Shown in pieces: positions 55,566-64,000 of a DNA stretch of 64,000 bases (positions are counted from its first letter, which is position 1; each line of letters opens with the position of its first letter). The DNA is taken from positions 186,001 to 250,000 of the forward strand of contig JALBYC010000012.1 in assembly GCA_023212645.1 (NCBI GenBank), read 5' to 3'. The notes below the pieces were generated by a model. It had not been told where the DNA came from, searched no databases, and saw only the letters and a list, made by a program, of their open reading frames with translations. This stretch comes from Farysia itapuensis. Lineage: Eukaryota > Basidiomycota > Ustilaginomycetes > Ustilaginales > Ustilaginaceae. The position numbers were made by a program, and so were the translations under genes.

Positions 55566-57035
55566 CTACTTTCCGCCTGATTTGCGAGTAAAGAAGCTGT
55601 TAAGGCTCTGTTGACCCTTCTTCGCGGGTGCAGACGAAGTCGGTGGCTTCTTTTGGGCGTTTGAAGAAGGTGTAGGAGCTTCAGCTTTCGGCGCAGGACT
55701 CTCCGAAGCACTGGTAGATTTCGCAGGCTGGTTTGGCGCAGCCCGTTTGGTACCGACGACCGCTGGCGAATCATCCGACGAGTACGACTCGTACTCGCTC
55801 TCCATTGTGGTGACCGTGTAGCCACGAGCATCCTTGCTTCGCACCTTCTTTGTGCCAATCTTGCGCCTCTTACGCACGCGATGCTTGGGCAAGTTTGTTT
55901 CATCAGTGCCCTGCATCATGGAGGTGACAGGCTCCGGTGCGGGTGGAACAGCCGGATCTGCGTCCGTGGCATCGTCTAGATCCATCATATCTTCAAGCTC
56001 TTTGCGTTGAGCATCTCTCTCGCTTTGACTCTGTATCTTTGCATCGGCACGTTTGCCGCTTCCCGCCTTTATAGCAACATCGTCATCGGCATAGCCAAGC
56101 TTTTCGGGCTTCCCGTCCTCTTCATCGTCGTCATCTTCATCGGCTTCTGAATCGCCTGCTTCGTCGTCACTGCCTAGAAGCGCCTTTCGTGACTTAGCAG
56201 CTGTCTTCTTCGTCGCAACACCATTCTTGCTGGGTTTTGCAGCTATAGGTTCGCTGGTTTTGGGCTTGGTTCGACTCCAGTCTAAGCCACCCTTCTTGCC
56301 CGCGTTCTGTTTTGTGTCAGACTCAGTCTTGACCTCGGCCGCTTTCGTTGCACGCTCCGTCTTCTCTTGCTTGGTGTCGTCCTTTTTGCGCTGCTCGGCT
56401 TTCTGCTCCTCTGTCCTTTTCGCGAGAGCTGGCGCGCTTGGAGCCGCAAGGCTGGGCAAAGCTTTAGCAGGATCGTAGTTGTCTTTGATGTCCGCATTTG
56501 CAATGACACCCAATTGTACACCACGCTGCGTTTCCTGCCATGCATCAACGTACTTCTTCTTAGTATGCAAATCATACTGAACGCTTGTGAGTTGTGCCGG
56601 GTCGCGCAGCGCACCTGGAGCTAACGAATATATATGACAGCTGGTGATATTGTTCATGGTTTTTCTGGCAGCCTGCAGATTGTCGGCTGCAACAAGCTTG
56701 ATGACCTGCCGCGGCGCATCGGCAGCAGCCTGTCGACCCGAAACTCGGTGATGCAGCAGACTTGGCCTTGAGGAGGAAGCAGACGAAGACGAAGGTTGAC
56801 TTTCTTCCTTGTTCCCTGACAGCTGCTCAGCAGCGGCGAGTGTTCCTATGAGCATATACGTTGCAGTAACGTCGCTTTTGCCTTTCCGCTTGTTGTAAAA
56901 GTCAGCGAGACTCTGTTTCGCCTCTGTAACATGGATCCGAAGCTCTCGACTGAGCAGACGATATGTGATTAGCTTCTTCTCGTGTTCTAGCCAGGATACG
57001 AGGAATGCATCGTGGTCATTGGCGCCTGCTACCAT
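55566..57035 (-). CDS. POL32: DNA polymerase delta subunit 3 (Pol32/Cdc27/POLD3)
   Basis: ATG at 57035 (MVAGANDHDAFLVSWLEHEK) gives 489 residues; the open frame extends about 33 codons upstream, including an ATG near 57109. The N-terminal winged-helix pair is visible (KKLITYRLLSRELRIHVTEA, KQSLADFYNKRK, and the core ATYMLIGTL). The middle is a long charged disordered region with acidic runs (EDDDDEEDG). The C-terminus is a perfect PCNA-interacting peptide, QQSLNSFF, four residues from the basic end RKSGGK. It tethers Pol delta to PCNA and is needed for break-induced replication. Confidence 0.9.
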   Translation of the reverse strand: MVAGANDHDAFLVSWLEHEKKLITYRLLSRELRIHVTEAKQSLADFYNKRKGKSDVTATYMLIGTLAAAEQLSGNKEESQPSSSSASSSRPSLLHHRVSGRQAAADAPRQVIKLVAADNLQAARKTMNNITSCHIYSLAPGALRDPAQLTSVQYDLHTKKKYVDAWQETQRGVQLGVIANADIKDNYDPAKALPSLAAPSAPALAKRTEEQKAEQRKKDDTKQEKTERATKAAEVKTESDTKQNAGKKGGLDWSRTKPKTSEPIAAKPSKNGVATKKTAAKSRKALLGSDDEAGDSEADEDDDDEEDGKPEKLGYADDDVAIKAGSGKRADAKIQSQSERDAQRKELEDMMDLDDATDADPAVPPAPEPVTSMMQGTDETNLPKHRVRKRRKIGTKKVRSKDARGYTVTTMESEYESYSSDDSPAVVGTKRAAPNQPAKSTSASESPAPKAEAPTPSSNAQKKPPTSSAPAKKGQQSLNSFFTRKSGGK

Positions 57036-57237
57036 GACTTGATGAGATCTTGCTGGTGCAGAGAAAGGAAGTGCAAGCTGTCTGACGCGTAAAGCAGCGC
57101 GTAGCATCCAACAGGCCAACACGGCCAACACCAAAATTCCAAAAATTCAGGCCATCTGTTAGGCTGTTGGAGCTGTCAAAGTCGATCACCAAACCTTCTT
57201 TCTCAACTTCAACACTACATCCCATACCTGTTGCATC

Positions 57238-58808
57238 ATGTCAGACAATAAGGACAAGGTCGCAGCGACAGTGGCCAGCAAGGACAAAGAATCTGAGTCA
57301 GCTACGCTTGCGTCTACTCCTACTCCAGAGCCAACATCTGCTACACCTGCTGCAGCAGCAAAGTCGGACAGTAAAGTCGATGACATCGCAGCTGGCATTT
57401 CGGGCCTGATGGCTGGCAAAGATGCACCAGCGCCTACAAAAGCAGTATCCGAGAGCAGAACGACAGAATCAGAGGCAGACTCAAATCTTCGCGAGTCATC
57501 TCATGAGGTGCAGGTGACCTTAGCCGACCAGCAGGCCGATCCCAACTCGCCGCTTTACTCTGCCAAGAGCTTCGAATCCCTTGGACTGCACGAAAATCTG
57601 CTCAAAGGCATCTATGCCATGAAGTATCAGAAGCCATCCAAGATTCAAGAAAAGGCGTTGCCCTTGCTCTTGCACAATCCGTACGTATCCAGTACACTTT
57701 CTCATTATGGTCTGCTCGCTGATCCCGGTATTTACGCTACAGACCCAAGAATATGATCGGACAATCACAATCAGGAACCGGTAAGACTGCAGCATTTGTT
57801 TTGACAATGCTGTCGCGGATAGACTATTCGCTGAAGAAGCCCCAGGCCATCGTGCTGGCCCCATCACGAGAATTGGCGAGGCAGACAATGGATGTTGTTC
57901 AGACCATGTCTAAATTCACCGACGTTACGCGCCAGCTTTGTCTGCCAGATGAGGTAAAGCGAGGCGAAAAGATCGAAGCGCAACTCATCGTCGGTACACC
58001 AGGCAAAACATTTGACATGATTAAGAGCAAAGGCATCGACACGTCGACCATCAAAGTCTTCGTGCTGGATGAAGCCGACAATATGCTGGACCAGCAGTCA
58101 TTAGGAGAGCAGTCGATTCGCGTCAAGAACACTATGCCGAAGACCTGTCAGCTGGTTCTCTTCTCCGCCACTTTCCCTTCCAACGTGTACGACTTTGCAG
58201 TGCGAATCGCTCCGGGAGCCAACGAGATTCGTCTCAAGCAGGAAGAGCTTTCGGTGGAGGGTATCAAGCAGTTTTATATGGACTGCAAAGACGAGGACCA
58301 CAAATACGAGGTGCTCGTAGAGCTGTACAATCTGTTGACCATTGGGCAAAGCATCATCTTCTGCGCCAGAAGAGACACGGCCGACCGCATCGCCCAAAAA
58401 ATGACGCAGGAAGGACACAAGGTCGATTCGCTACACGGCAAGCTCGAAAGCTCCGAGCGAGACCGCACCATCGATGCTTTCCGAGACGGAAAGAGCAAGG
58501 TGCTCATCTCGACCAATGTCATTGCACGTGGCATTGATATCCAGCAGGTCACACTCGTGATCAATTACGATATGCCCTTAACGCAATCAGGTGAGGCCGA
58601 CGCAGAGACATACCTACATCGGATCGGTCGAACTGGTCGCTTCGGCCGCAAGGGTGTCTCTATTAATTTCGTGCATGACCAACAAAGCTGGAGCTACATG
58701 GACCAAATCGAACAGGCGCTAAAGTGCAAGATCACGCGCGTGGCCACTGACGATCTCGAGGAGATGGAAATCACTATCAAAGAAGCTCTCAAACAGCTCA
58801 CGAAGTAG
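57238..58808 (+). CDS. DBP5: DEAD-box mRNA export helicase Dbp5, two exons
   Basis: Exon 1 is 57238-57680, exon 2 is 57743-58808, and the intron is 62 bp (GTACGT to CTACAG), giving 502 residues. Splicing joins LLLHNP to [18 protein letters not shown], the Dbp5 motif I. Before it comes the Ser/Thr/Ala-rich N-terminus and [20 protein letters not shown]. Other motifs: [51 protein letters not shown], and [13 protein letters not shown]. Dbp5 sits at the cytoplasmic face of the pore with Nup159 and Gle1/IP6 and strips Mex67 from exported mRNA. The intron interrupts just before the P-loop, so unspliced RNA encodes a dead product. Confidence 0.95.
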
Positions 58809-59119
58809 AAATAAGACCAAACTATCTTGCTTTTCAACGTTCGAATTTCGACTTTAGTGAATACAAAACCAAATCTAACAATATTCCCACTTGAAGTGAT
58901 ACTACAACGAATTTCAATTCGACGGTGGATTATCGAATCCGTATCTATACATCTTTGAACAAGATTCGCCTGAAGAACTTGCCGGAGTTAATCCTGCTGG
59001 GATTACCGGTTCGAGCGTTTACGGGTATGGCGCCACAGCTGAAAGGGTCGCTCCGGTTACATCTTGTTCTTCTGCCCGTTTCTATCGGTTTGTTTCCTTC
59101 TCTACACCAACATCGATAT
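58809..59119. other. Intergenic, DBP5 3' and TRR1 5' region
   Basis: 311 bp. It contains the TCTAACA at 58874 and an open frame leading into TRR1. I see no separate gene. Part of it may be 5'-UTR. Confidence 0.4.
58874..58880 (+). promoter_or_regulatory. TCTAACA motif upstream of TRR1
   Basis: The exact heptamer lies about 240 bp before the first likely ATG of TRR1, on its coding strand. Confidence 0.4.
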
Positions 59120-60394
59120 ATGAGCATCCTTGCTCGTCCATCGTTCCGCTCGTCACATTTCTCTCAAGTAACAAGATCCAGTCTCCTGACTCTCAGCTTC
59201 CCAAGAACCACTCGCCACTTTTCTTCTTACGCTCGCTCGTCTTCTCGCCCAACTCTGGGACAAGGTCGACTGTCTCGCGCAAGCATCCCGATAGCAGCTC
59301 TTTCGTCACTTTCCGTCTCTTCTGATACACCTTCTGCAACCATGTCGAATCACGCCAACGGATCGTCTTCATCGGGCCAAAAGGTTCACAAAGTCGTCAT
59401 CATTGGATCTGGCCCTGCTGGCCACACCGCAGCCATCTATCTGGCCCGAGCCAATCTGGACCCCATCCTGTTCGAGGGCATGCTTGCAAATGGAATTGCT
59501 CCCGGTGGACAGCTGACGACCACAACTGATGTCGAGAACTTCCCTGGTTTCCCCGACGGAATTCGTGGACCTGAGATCATGGACAAGTTCCGGGCGCAGT
59601 CAGTGCGATTTGGCACAGAGATCCACACCGAGACCATCTCCAAGGTCGACCTTTCTTCGCGTCCCTTCAAGTTCTGGCGAGAGTACGCCGAAGACCAGGC
59701 GCCAGAACTCACCGAGACATTGATCATCGCCACCGGTGCCAGTGCCAAACGCATGCACCTACCTGGTGAGGACACCTACTGGCAAAGCGGTATTTCTGCA
59801 TGTGCCGTGTGCGACGGTGCAGTGCCTATTTTCCGCAACAAGCCGCTGGTCGTCATCGGTGGAGGAGACTCTGCAGCTGAAGAGGCCATGTACTTGACAA
59901 AGTACGCCTCGCATGTTCACGTGCTTGTGCGCAGAGATGAGCTTCGAGCATCCAAGATCATGGCAAAACGTTTGCTCTCACACCCGAAAGTCACCGTGCA
60001 CTTTGGCACTGTTCCGACGGAAGCCAAGGGTGACGGCGAGCTGCTCAATGCTGTTCGTGTCAAGGATGTCAAGTCTGGCGAAGAACGCGACATGGAAGCC
60101 AATGGTCTCTTCTACGCCATCGGACACTTGCCAGCAACCTCGCTGGTCAAGAACCAGGTCGACTGCGACTCGGACGGATACATCATCACCACTCCCGGAA
60201 CGTCGCAGACCTCGGTCAAGGGTGTCTTTGCCGCAGGTGACGTTGCCGACAAAAAGTACCGACAAGCCATCACCAGCGCTGGCACCGGCTGCATCGCCGC
60301 TCTTGAAGCCGAACGCTTGCTCGCCGAAGAGGAGATCCTTGATCCTGTCGACATGGCTGCAGCCAATCACTACACTGGCACTGACAAACAGTAA
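59120..60394 (+). CDS. TRR1: Thioredoxin reductase with mitochondrial leader
   Basis: ATG at 59120 ([19 protein letters not shown]) gives 424 residues with an Arg/Ser-rich, acid-free mitochondrial presequence. A second ATG at 59342 ([17 protein letters not shown]) gives a 350-residue cytosolic form of normal length. Low-molecular-weight TrxR motifs: [40 protein letters not shown], redox pair [29 protein letters not shown] and [12 protein letters not shown], and [20 protein letters not shown]. It reduces thioredoxin with NADPH. One gene with two starts would serve both compartments, whereas budding yeast has separate Trr1 and Trr2. A further upstream ATG at 59027 is possible. Confidence 0.94.
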   Translation: MSILARPSFRSSHFSQVTRSSLLTLSFPRTTRHFSSYARSSSRPTLGQGRLSRASIPIAALSSLSVSSDTPSATMSNHANGSSSSGQKVHKVVIIGSGPAGHTAAIYLARANLDPILFEGMLANGIAPGGQLTTTTDVENFPGFPDGIRGPEIMDKFRAQSVRFGTEIHTETISKVDLSSRPFKFWREYAEDQAPELTETLIIATGASAKRMHLPGEDTYWQSGISACAVCDGAVPIFRNKPLVVIGGGDSAAEEAMYLTKYASHVHVLVRRDELRASKIMAKRLLSHPKVTVHFGTVPTEAKGDGELLNAVRVKDVKSGEERDMEANGLFYAIGHLPATSLVKNQVDCDSDGYIITTPGTSQTSVKGVFAAGDVADKKYRQAITSAGTGCIAALEAERLLAEEEILDPVDMAAANHYTGTDKQ

Positions 60395-60610
60395 AAGAAT
60401 TCTCTAGTAATTTGGGTTCTCTCTCTGTAGATCCGAAGTAATAATAATAGACGATGGTTACAAAGCTTGCACTTCCATTGAACCGTTGAGCTTTGCGCAG
60501 CGAACACGATACGTTGACTGTTAGTCATCACTGTACGTCGTCAGGCTGAGACAAACGGGATCCGATGTATGCGGTGTACGATACTACGTTGTTACGGTGT
60601 CGAGTATAGG

Positions 60611-60649
60611 CTGCACGCTGCACGCTTGCACGCTGCACGCTGTACGCTG
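60611..60649. repeat. CTGCACG tandem array
   Basis: About five 7-8 bp units (CTGCACG, CTGCACG, CTTGCACG, CTGCACG, CTGTACG) lie 230-270 bp upstream of the GLE2 ATG. Confidence 0.7.
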
Positions 60650-60667
60650 TTTCTTGGAGTTTGAAAG

Positions 60668-60674
60668 TCTAACA
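60668..60674 (+). promoter_or_regulatory. TCTAACA motif upstream of GLE2
   Basis: The exact heptamer lies 208 bp before the GLE2 ATG. It is followed by GC, like the striatin copy. Confidence 0.4.
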
Positions 60675-60881
60675 GCTTCGGGTCACGTGATTGGATCAAT
60701 TGCACAGACATCTTCCAAGCATCTTGTTCTGTTCTGGACGCGGCCAACCATCACCAAAGTGTCCTTTGTGCGACACTTGCGCTTCTTCGACCCATCAAAC
60801 GAGGCAGAGACAGGAAGAAAAGGCGCCGCAGACCAATATACACCACTTCTGATGCTACAGTAGACATTCTCAGCCACGATC

Positions 60882-62075
60882 ATGTCCTTTTTTTCTTCTT
60901 CATCAACGCCGTCCACATTTGGCGCGGCGCGGCCGGGCGCGACACCAGGACAAATGAACACCAGCAGCGCTACAAGAGTAGGAGGCGAGCAGGATCAGGA
61001 AGTTGTGCCCGGTGCAACGGATACGGTCAGCTGTTTGGCATTCTCGCCCACGGCGGATTTCTTGGCGATGGGGTCGTGGGATAACAATGTTCGCATCTAC
61101 CAGATCAACAAGACGGCGCCGACAGTGGTGCAGCCATGGCAGCAGTATACGCATGAAGGACCAGTGCTTGACGTGTGCTGGTCTTCGGACGGAGCACGTA
61201 TCTTCTCAGTGGGCGCGGACAAAGTGGCCCGCATGTTTGACATGAACACAAACACGCCGACCGTGGTAGCTCAACACAACGACACGATCCGTTCTGTCCG
61301 CTGGCTGAATGTCGCAGGTGGCGTCCTCGTCACTGCTGGATGGGACAAGCTGCTCAAGATCTGGAAACTCGACAATCCAGCCGCGCCCAACATGGTCCAC
61401 AGTCTCAATTTGCCAGAAAAATGCTACGCAATGGACAACGTGCAAAACATCATTGTCGTCATCATGGCCGAACGGCTGATCCTTGGCTTCAAAATTGAAG
61501 AGAACGGCTCCATTACGCCACTGGTCGAGCAGCAGAGTCCACTCAAGTATCAGTCGCGGTCGATGGCCGTGCTTCCAGACGGAGACGGATATGCCCTCGG
61601 CGGAATCGAAGGCAGAGTCGCAGTGCAGTACTTCAACGATCCGGCGGACAAGGACGGCAGAGTGAAAAAGTTTGCTTTCAAATGCCATCGCAGAGCCCAA
61701 GCGGACCATCCCGAAGTGCCACGCAACGAGTCGCATCTCTTCCCCGTCAACTGTATCTCGTTCAACGTCCACGGCACTTTTGCAACCGGTGGAGGCGATG
61801 GAAGCATCAACTTTTGGTGCAAACAGTCACGTACTCGCTTGAAGGCCTTTGAAACTAAAGGTGCGATCAACAGCCCCAAGGAGCTGTTCAAGACAAATCC
61901 GAACAAGATGCCTATCACCGCCTTGGGCTGGAATCGCGACGCCACGATCCTAGCGTACGCCGTCGGCTATGACTGGCACAAAGGATATCAAGGTGCCGGT
62001 CAGACAGAGCCGAAAGTTTATATCCAGCCAGTTCAGTACGAGGACGTCAAGAAGAGACCCCCAAAGACTGTCTAG
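60882..62075 (+). CDS. GLE2: mRNA export factor Gle2/Rae1 (WD40)
   Basis: 397 residues, normal for the family. After a short Ser/Thr/Pro N-terminus, a seven-blade WD propeller runs from about 45: DTVSCLAFSPTADFLAMGSW, PVLDVCWSSDGARIFSVGAD, TIRSVRWLNVAGGVLVTAGW, MAVLPDGDGYALGGIEGRVA, FAFKCHRRAQADHPEVPR, FPVNCISFNVHGTFATGGGD, TALGWNRDATILAYAVGYDW. The KCHR and YAVGYDWHKG signatures are characteristic of Rae1. It binds the GLEBS motif of Nup98-type nucleoporins and promotes mRNA export and spindle function. Confidence 0.95.
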   Translation: MSFFSSSSTPSTFGAARPGATPGQMNTSSATRVGGEQDQEVVPGATDTVSCLAFSPTADFLAMGSWDNNVRIYQINKTAPTVVQPWQQYTHEGPVLDVCWSSDGARIFSVGADKVARMFDMNTNTPTVVAQHNDTIRSVRWLNVAGGVLVTAGWDKLLKIWKLDNPAAPNMVHSLNLPEKCYAMDNVQNIIVVIMAERLILGFKIEENGSITPLVEQQSPLKYQSRSMAVLPDGDGYALGGIEGRVAVQYFNDPADKDGRVKKFAFKCHRRAQADHPEVPRNESHLFPVNCISFNVHGTFATGGGDGSINFWCKQSRTRLKAFETKGAINSPKELFKTNPNKMPITALGWNRDATILAYAVGYDWHKGYQGAGQTEPKVYIQPVQYEDVKKRPPKTV

Positions 62076-62128
62076 TAGCAGCAATGATTTGTTCCATTAC
62101 CAGCCAGTTCTGTGGTGCATGCGTGCGT

Positions 62129-64000
62129 CTAAATGCCGTTTGTGATGAGTCCAAGGATGCCTTGTGCCTTTTGCGCGAGGTCACCGTAGGCGAAGAGAAT
62201 AAGGCTATTGACGAAGCCCCAGCTCTTGTGTGGACGTTGCAAGGGATAGTCGAGTGGAGGAGGGATGCCGGTCTTGACTGTGGAGAAGAAGCGATCGCGA
62301 GTGACGGCCTTGGCTTGAGTCAGGGCCAACAAGCCTTCAGGCCCTGCAAAACGGCCGTAGCCAGACTTCTTGACTCCGCCAAAGGGCAGCCCTTGATTGA
62401 GATAGCTGACGCCAAAGTCGTTGATGTTGACCATGCCGGCCTGCAATCTGCGCGCCACGTAGTCACATTCGTTGCGATTCCCGCCAAAGACCGAAGAGCC
62501 AAGTCCGTAGCGCGTCGAGTTGGCAATGGCAATAGCTTGGTCAACATTCCCAGCAGCAAAGGGCATGATGAGGAAGATGGGTGCAAAGAGCTCTTCTTGT
62601 GCAATAGGCATGTCCATGGTGACGCCAGTGAGGAGGGTCGGCGCAAAGTAGTGGCCGTGGCTCCAAACTGGATGCTTGTAGCGCTTTCCACCACACAGAA
62701 CCTTGGCGCCGCGCTTTTCTGCATCCTGAATCAACTGTTCGAGTCGCTTGAAACGAACGTCGGTAATCATGGCCCCCATATCGACGCGTCGACATTCGGG
62801 ATTCTTGTGATCAGCAGCAGATAGTCCAAAGCGGGTGTCATCTAGAAAGCTGCCGAGCTGAATATCTTGAACTCGCGGACGGACAAGATCAATGAGCTTA
62901 GGCAAAACAGCCTCGTCGACGATAAAGCGTTCGATACCGATGCAGTTCTGACCCGCACCTTGGAAGCAGCTTCGCATGAAAGTGGACTGAAAGTATTTCA
63001 GATCGACGCTGCCGAGTAAGATGGCGGGATCTTTGCCTCCTAGCTCCAGGGTTACCGGCGTCAGCTGCTCGGTGGCAGCCATCGCCACTTTGCGTCCAAC
63101 ATCTTCCGAGCCGATAAAAGTGATGTGAGCGATGTCACTGCTGGTCGTGAGTGCTTCTGCGGCGTCTGGGAAGCAAGTGACGATCTGAACGAGTTCAGGA
63201 TCGGCACCAGCGGCTCGTAGACACTGGCGAATGGCTTGTACAAAGTAGGTGGCCGACCACGCGACAAGCTCACTGGCTTTGACAATGATGGCATTGCCAG
63301 CAAAGACGCTTGCAATTATGGGGCCCATGCAGTTGTGAGCCGAGTAATTCCAGCTGACACAGGCCAGTGTGACGCCCATGGGCTCGTGCCATACTTGGCA
63401 CACCTTGTGGGCAAGTAAGAGATTGTTCTTGCGCGTCTCGGGTCGAAGCACCTTCTCTCCGTTGTTGATTGTCCATGCAAGCTTGCTGCAGGTTGTCAGC
63501 AGCTCGCCAAAGGCGGCGTCAATCGCGGTCTTGCCAGTGTCACGTGCAGCGACTCGCGCGATTGTCTCGGTCTCGGCTACCACCCAGTTTTGGATGGTGC
63601 GCAACACCTTTCGGCGCTGCCCAAAAGAGGACTGTGCCCATTGTAGCTGAGCTGCTTTGGCTTTCTGAATTTTGACCAAGATAGTAGCCGGTGTGTCTGC
63701 ATCGAGGTCAGCGATGTGCAACGCCGTTGCAGGATCGTAGCAGACGATCTTGCCCGGTTTACTTGCGTCGATATGCGATGGGTTTGACAAAGTCTGTCCC
63801 TTCCATCCGGGAAGTGCCTGAGGGGGACATGCGATGGAAACAGCTACACCGCGTTCCGCTATTCCAGCGGTGAAAGCAGACCCGATCCGAGAAACAACGA
63901 AAATGACAAAGAAGGTGATCAGCAGCGCCGAAGGGGAACGTATGGCCGAAGACCTTAGGAAGGGAAACAGCCGGAACAGATATAGGTCTGTTTGAAGTGA
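62129..64000 (-). CDS. MSC7: Membrane-anchored aldehyde dehydrogenase, Msc7-like (N-terminus cut)
   Basis: The frame is open to the right edge, so the start codon lies outside; 623 residues are visible. An N-terminal hydrophobic helix (SALLITFFVIFVVSRIGS) precedes the ALDH fold, which is unusual for ALDHs but typical of the Msc7 group. Motifs: WNYSAHNCMGPIIASVFAGN, TFIGSEDVGRKVAMAA, catalytic Glu in TLELGGKDPAIL, catalytic Cys in CFQGAGQNCIGIERF, and NDFGVSYLNQGLPFGGVKKS. A second hydrophobic patch near the C-terminus (FVNSLILFAYGDLAQ) also suggests membrane association. The substrate is not known for this group. The stop lies 53 bp from that of GLE2. Confidence 0.88.
   Translation of the reverse strand, partial: SLQTDLYLFRLFPFLRSSAIRSPSALLITFFVIFVVSRIGSAFTAGIAERGVAVSIACPPQALPGWKGQTLSNPSHIDASKPGKIVCYDPATALHIADLDADTPATILVKIQKAKAAQLQWAQSSFGQRRKVLRTIQNWVVAETETIARVAARDTGKTAIDAAFGELLTTCSKLAWTINNGEKVLRPETRKNNLLLAHKVCQVWHEPMGVTLACVSWNYSAHNCMGPIIASVFAGNAIIVKASELVAWSATYFVQAIRQCLRAAGADPELVQIVTCFPDAAEALTTSSDIAHITFIGSEDVGRKVAMAATEQLTPVTLELGGKDPAILLGSVDLKYFQSTFMRSCFQGAGQNCIGIERFIVDEAVLPKLIDLVRPRVQDIQLGSFLDDTRFGLSAADHKNPECRRVDMGAMITDVRFKRLEQLIQDAEKRGAKVLCGGKRYKHPVWSHGHYFAPTLLTGVTMDMPIAQEELFAPIFLIMPFAAGNVDQAIAIANSTRYGLGSSVFGGNRNECDYVARRLQAGMVNINDFGVSYLNQGLPFGGVKKSGYGRFAGPEGLLALTQAKAVTRDRFFSTVKTGIPPPLDYPLQRPHKSWGFVNSLILFAYGDLAQKAQGILGLITNGI

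Larger units (their letters stand above)
60395..60881. other. Intergenic, TRR1 3' and GLE2 promoter
   Basis: 487 bp, the longest gap in the window. It holds a CTGCACG tandem array (60611-60649) and a TCTAACA at 60668. I see no gene. Confidence 0.5.

Noticed and set aside
12837..62075. NIC96, DBP5 and GLE2 as a nuclear-pore gene cluster
   Set aside because: They lie 45 kb apart among unrelated genes, and three pore or export genes in 34 is unremarkable.
1..64000. Transposons, CRISPR arrays, biosynthetic cluster, viral or toxin genes
   Set aside because: No transposase, integrase, reverse transcriptase, terminal repeats, spacer arrays or clustered synthase/transport genes were seen.

Overview
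This is a gene-dense eukaryotic (fungal) window. Long intron-poor ORFs, a few 58-81 nt introns with GTAAGT/GTACGT/GTATGT-type donors and CTGAC-like branch sites, S/T/P- and Q-rich low-complexity insertions, and the protein set all suggest a basidiomycete. A smut-type yeast (Ustilaginomycotina) is my best guess. That placement rests on gene structure and protein character; no search was run.

I count 33 protein-coding genes and one intron-containing tRNA. Two genes run off the window: VPS11 loses its C-terminus at the left edge and an MSC7-like aldehyde dehydrogenase loses its N-terminus at the right edge. From left to right: VPS11 (-), a divergent mitochondrial-carrier-like protein (-), a JTB-like membrane protein (+), PIP5-kinase (+), a Rab7-like GTPase with a giant insertion (+), 6-phosphogluconolactonase (-), NIC96 (-), NHX1 (+), YME2 (-), mitochondrial ThrRS (+), a Mn-type CDF transporter (-), striatin (+), an RRM+R3H protein (+), folylpolyglutamate synthase (-), a cyclase-family hydrolase (+), GCN20 (-), MCR1 with 11-residue repeats (+), an orphan protein behind a clear TATA box (+), UBP3 (-), an R3H-SUZ protein (+), a GT8 glycosyltransferase (-), tRNA-Thr (-), a three-exon acyl-CoA dehydrogenase (-), PRP28 (+), an orphan helical protein (-), a Rho GTPase (+), SSU72 (-), TRM6 (-), a PEX39-like KPWE protein (+), POL32/POLD3 (-), DBP5 (+), thioredoxin reductase (+), GLE2/RAE1 (+) and the MSC7-like ALDH (-).

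These are core housekeeping functions: vacuole and endosome (VPS11, NHX1, Rab7-like), nuclear pore and mRNA export (NIC96, DBP5, GLE2), splicing and transcription (PRP28, SSU72), mitochondria (YME2, MST1, MCR1) and peroxisome (PEX39-like, ACAD). They do not form a pathway cluster. I see no transposon, CRISPR array, secondary-metabolite cluster or virus-derived gene. Strands alternate strongly: eleven divergent pairs share short promoters and several convergent pairs end only 29-66 bp apart.

The best new signals are a recurrent heptamer, TCTAACA, in most promoters; LEA-like 11-mer repeats spliced into MCR1; an insertion of about 310 residues between the G4 and G5 boxes of a Rab GTPase; a compact PEX39-like gene; and paired start codons that would give mitochondrial and cytosolic forms of thioredoxin reductase and FPGS. 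Several gene models (GT8, ACAD, SSU72, DBP5, JTB-like) need introns, and I rebuilt them from splice signals and family-typical C-termini.
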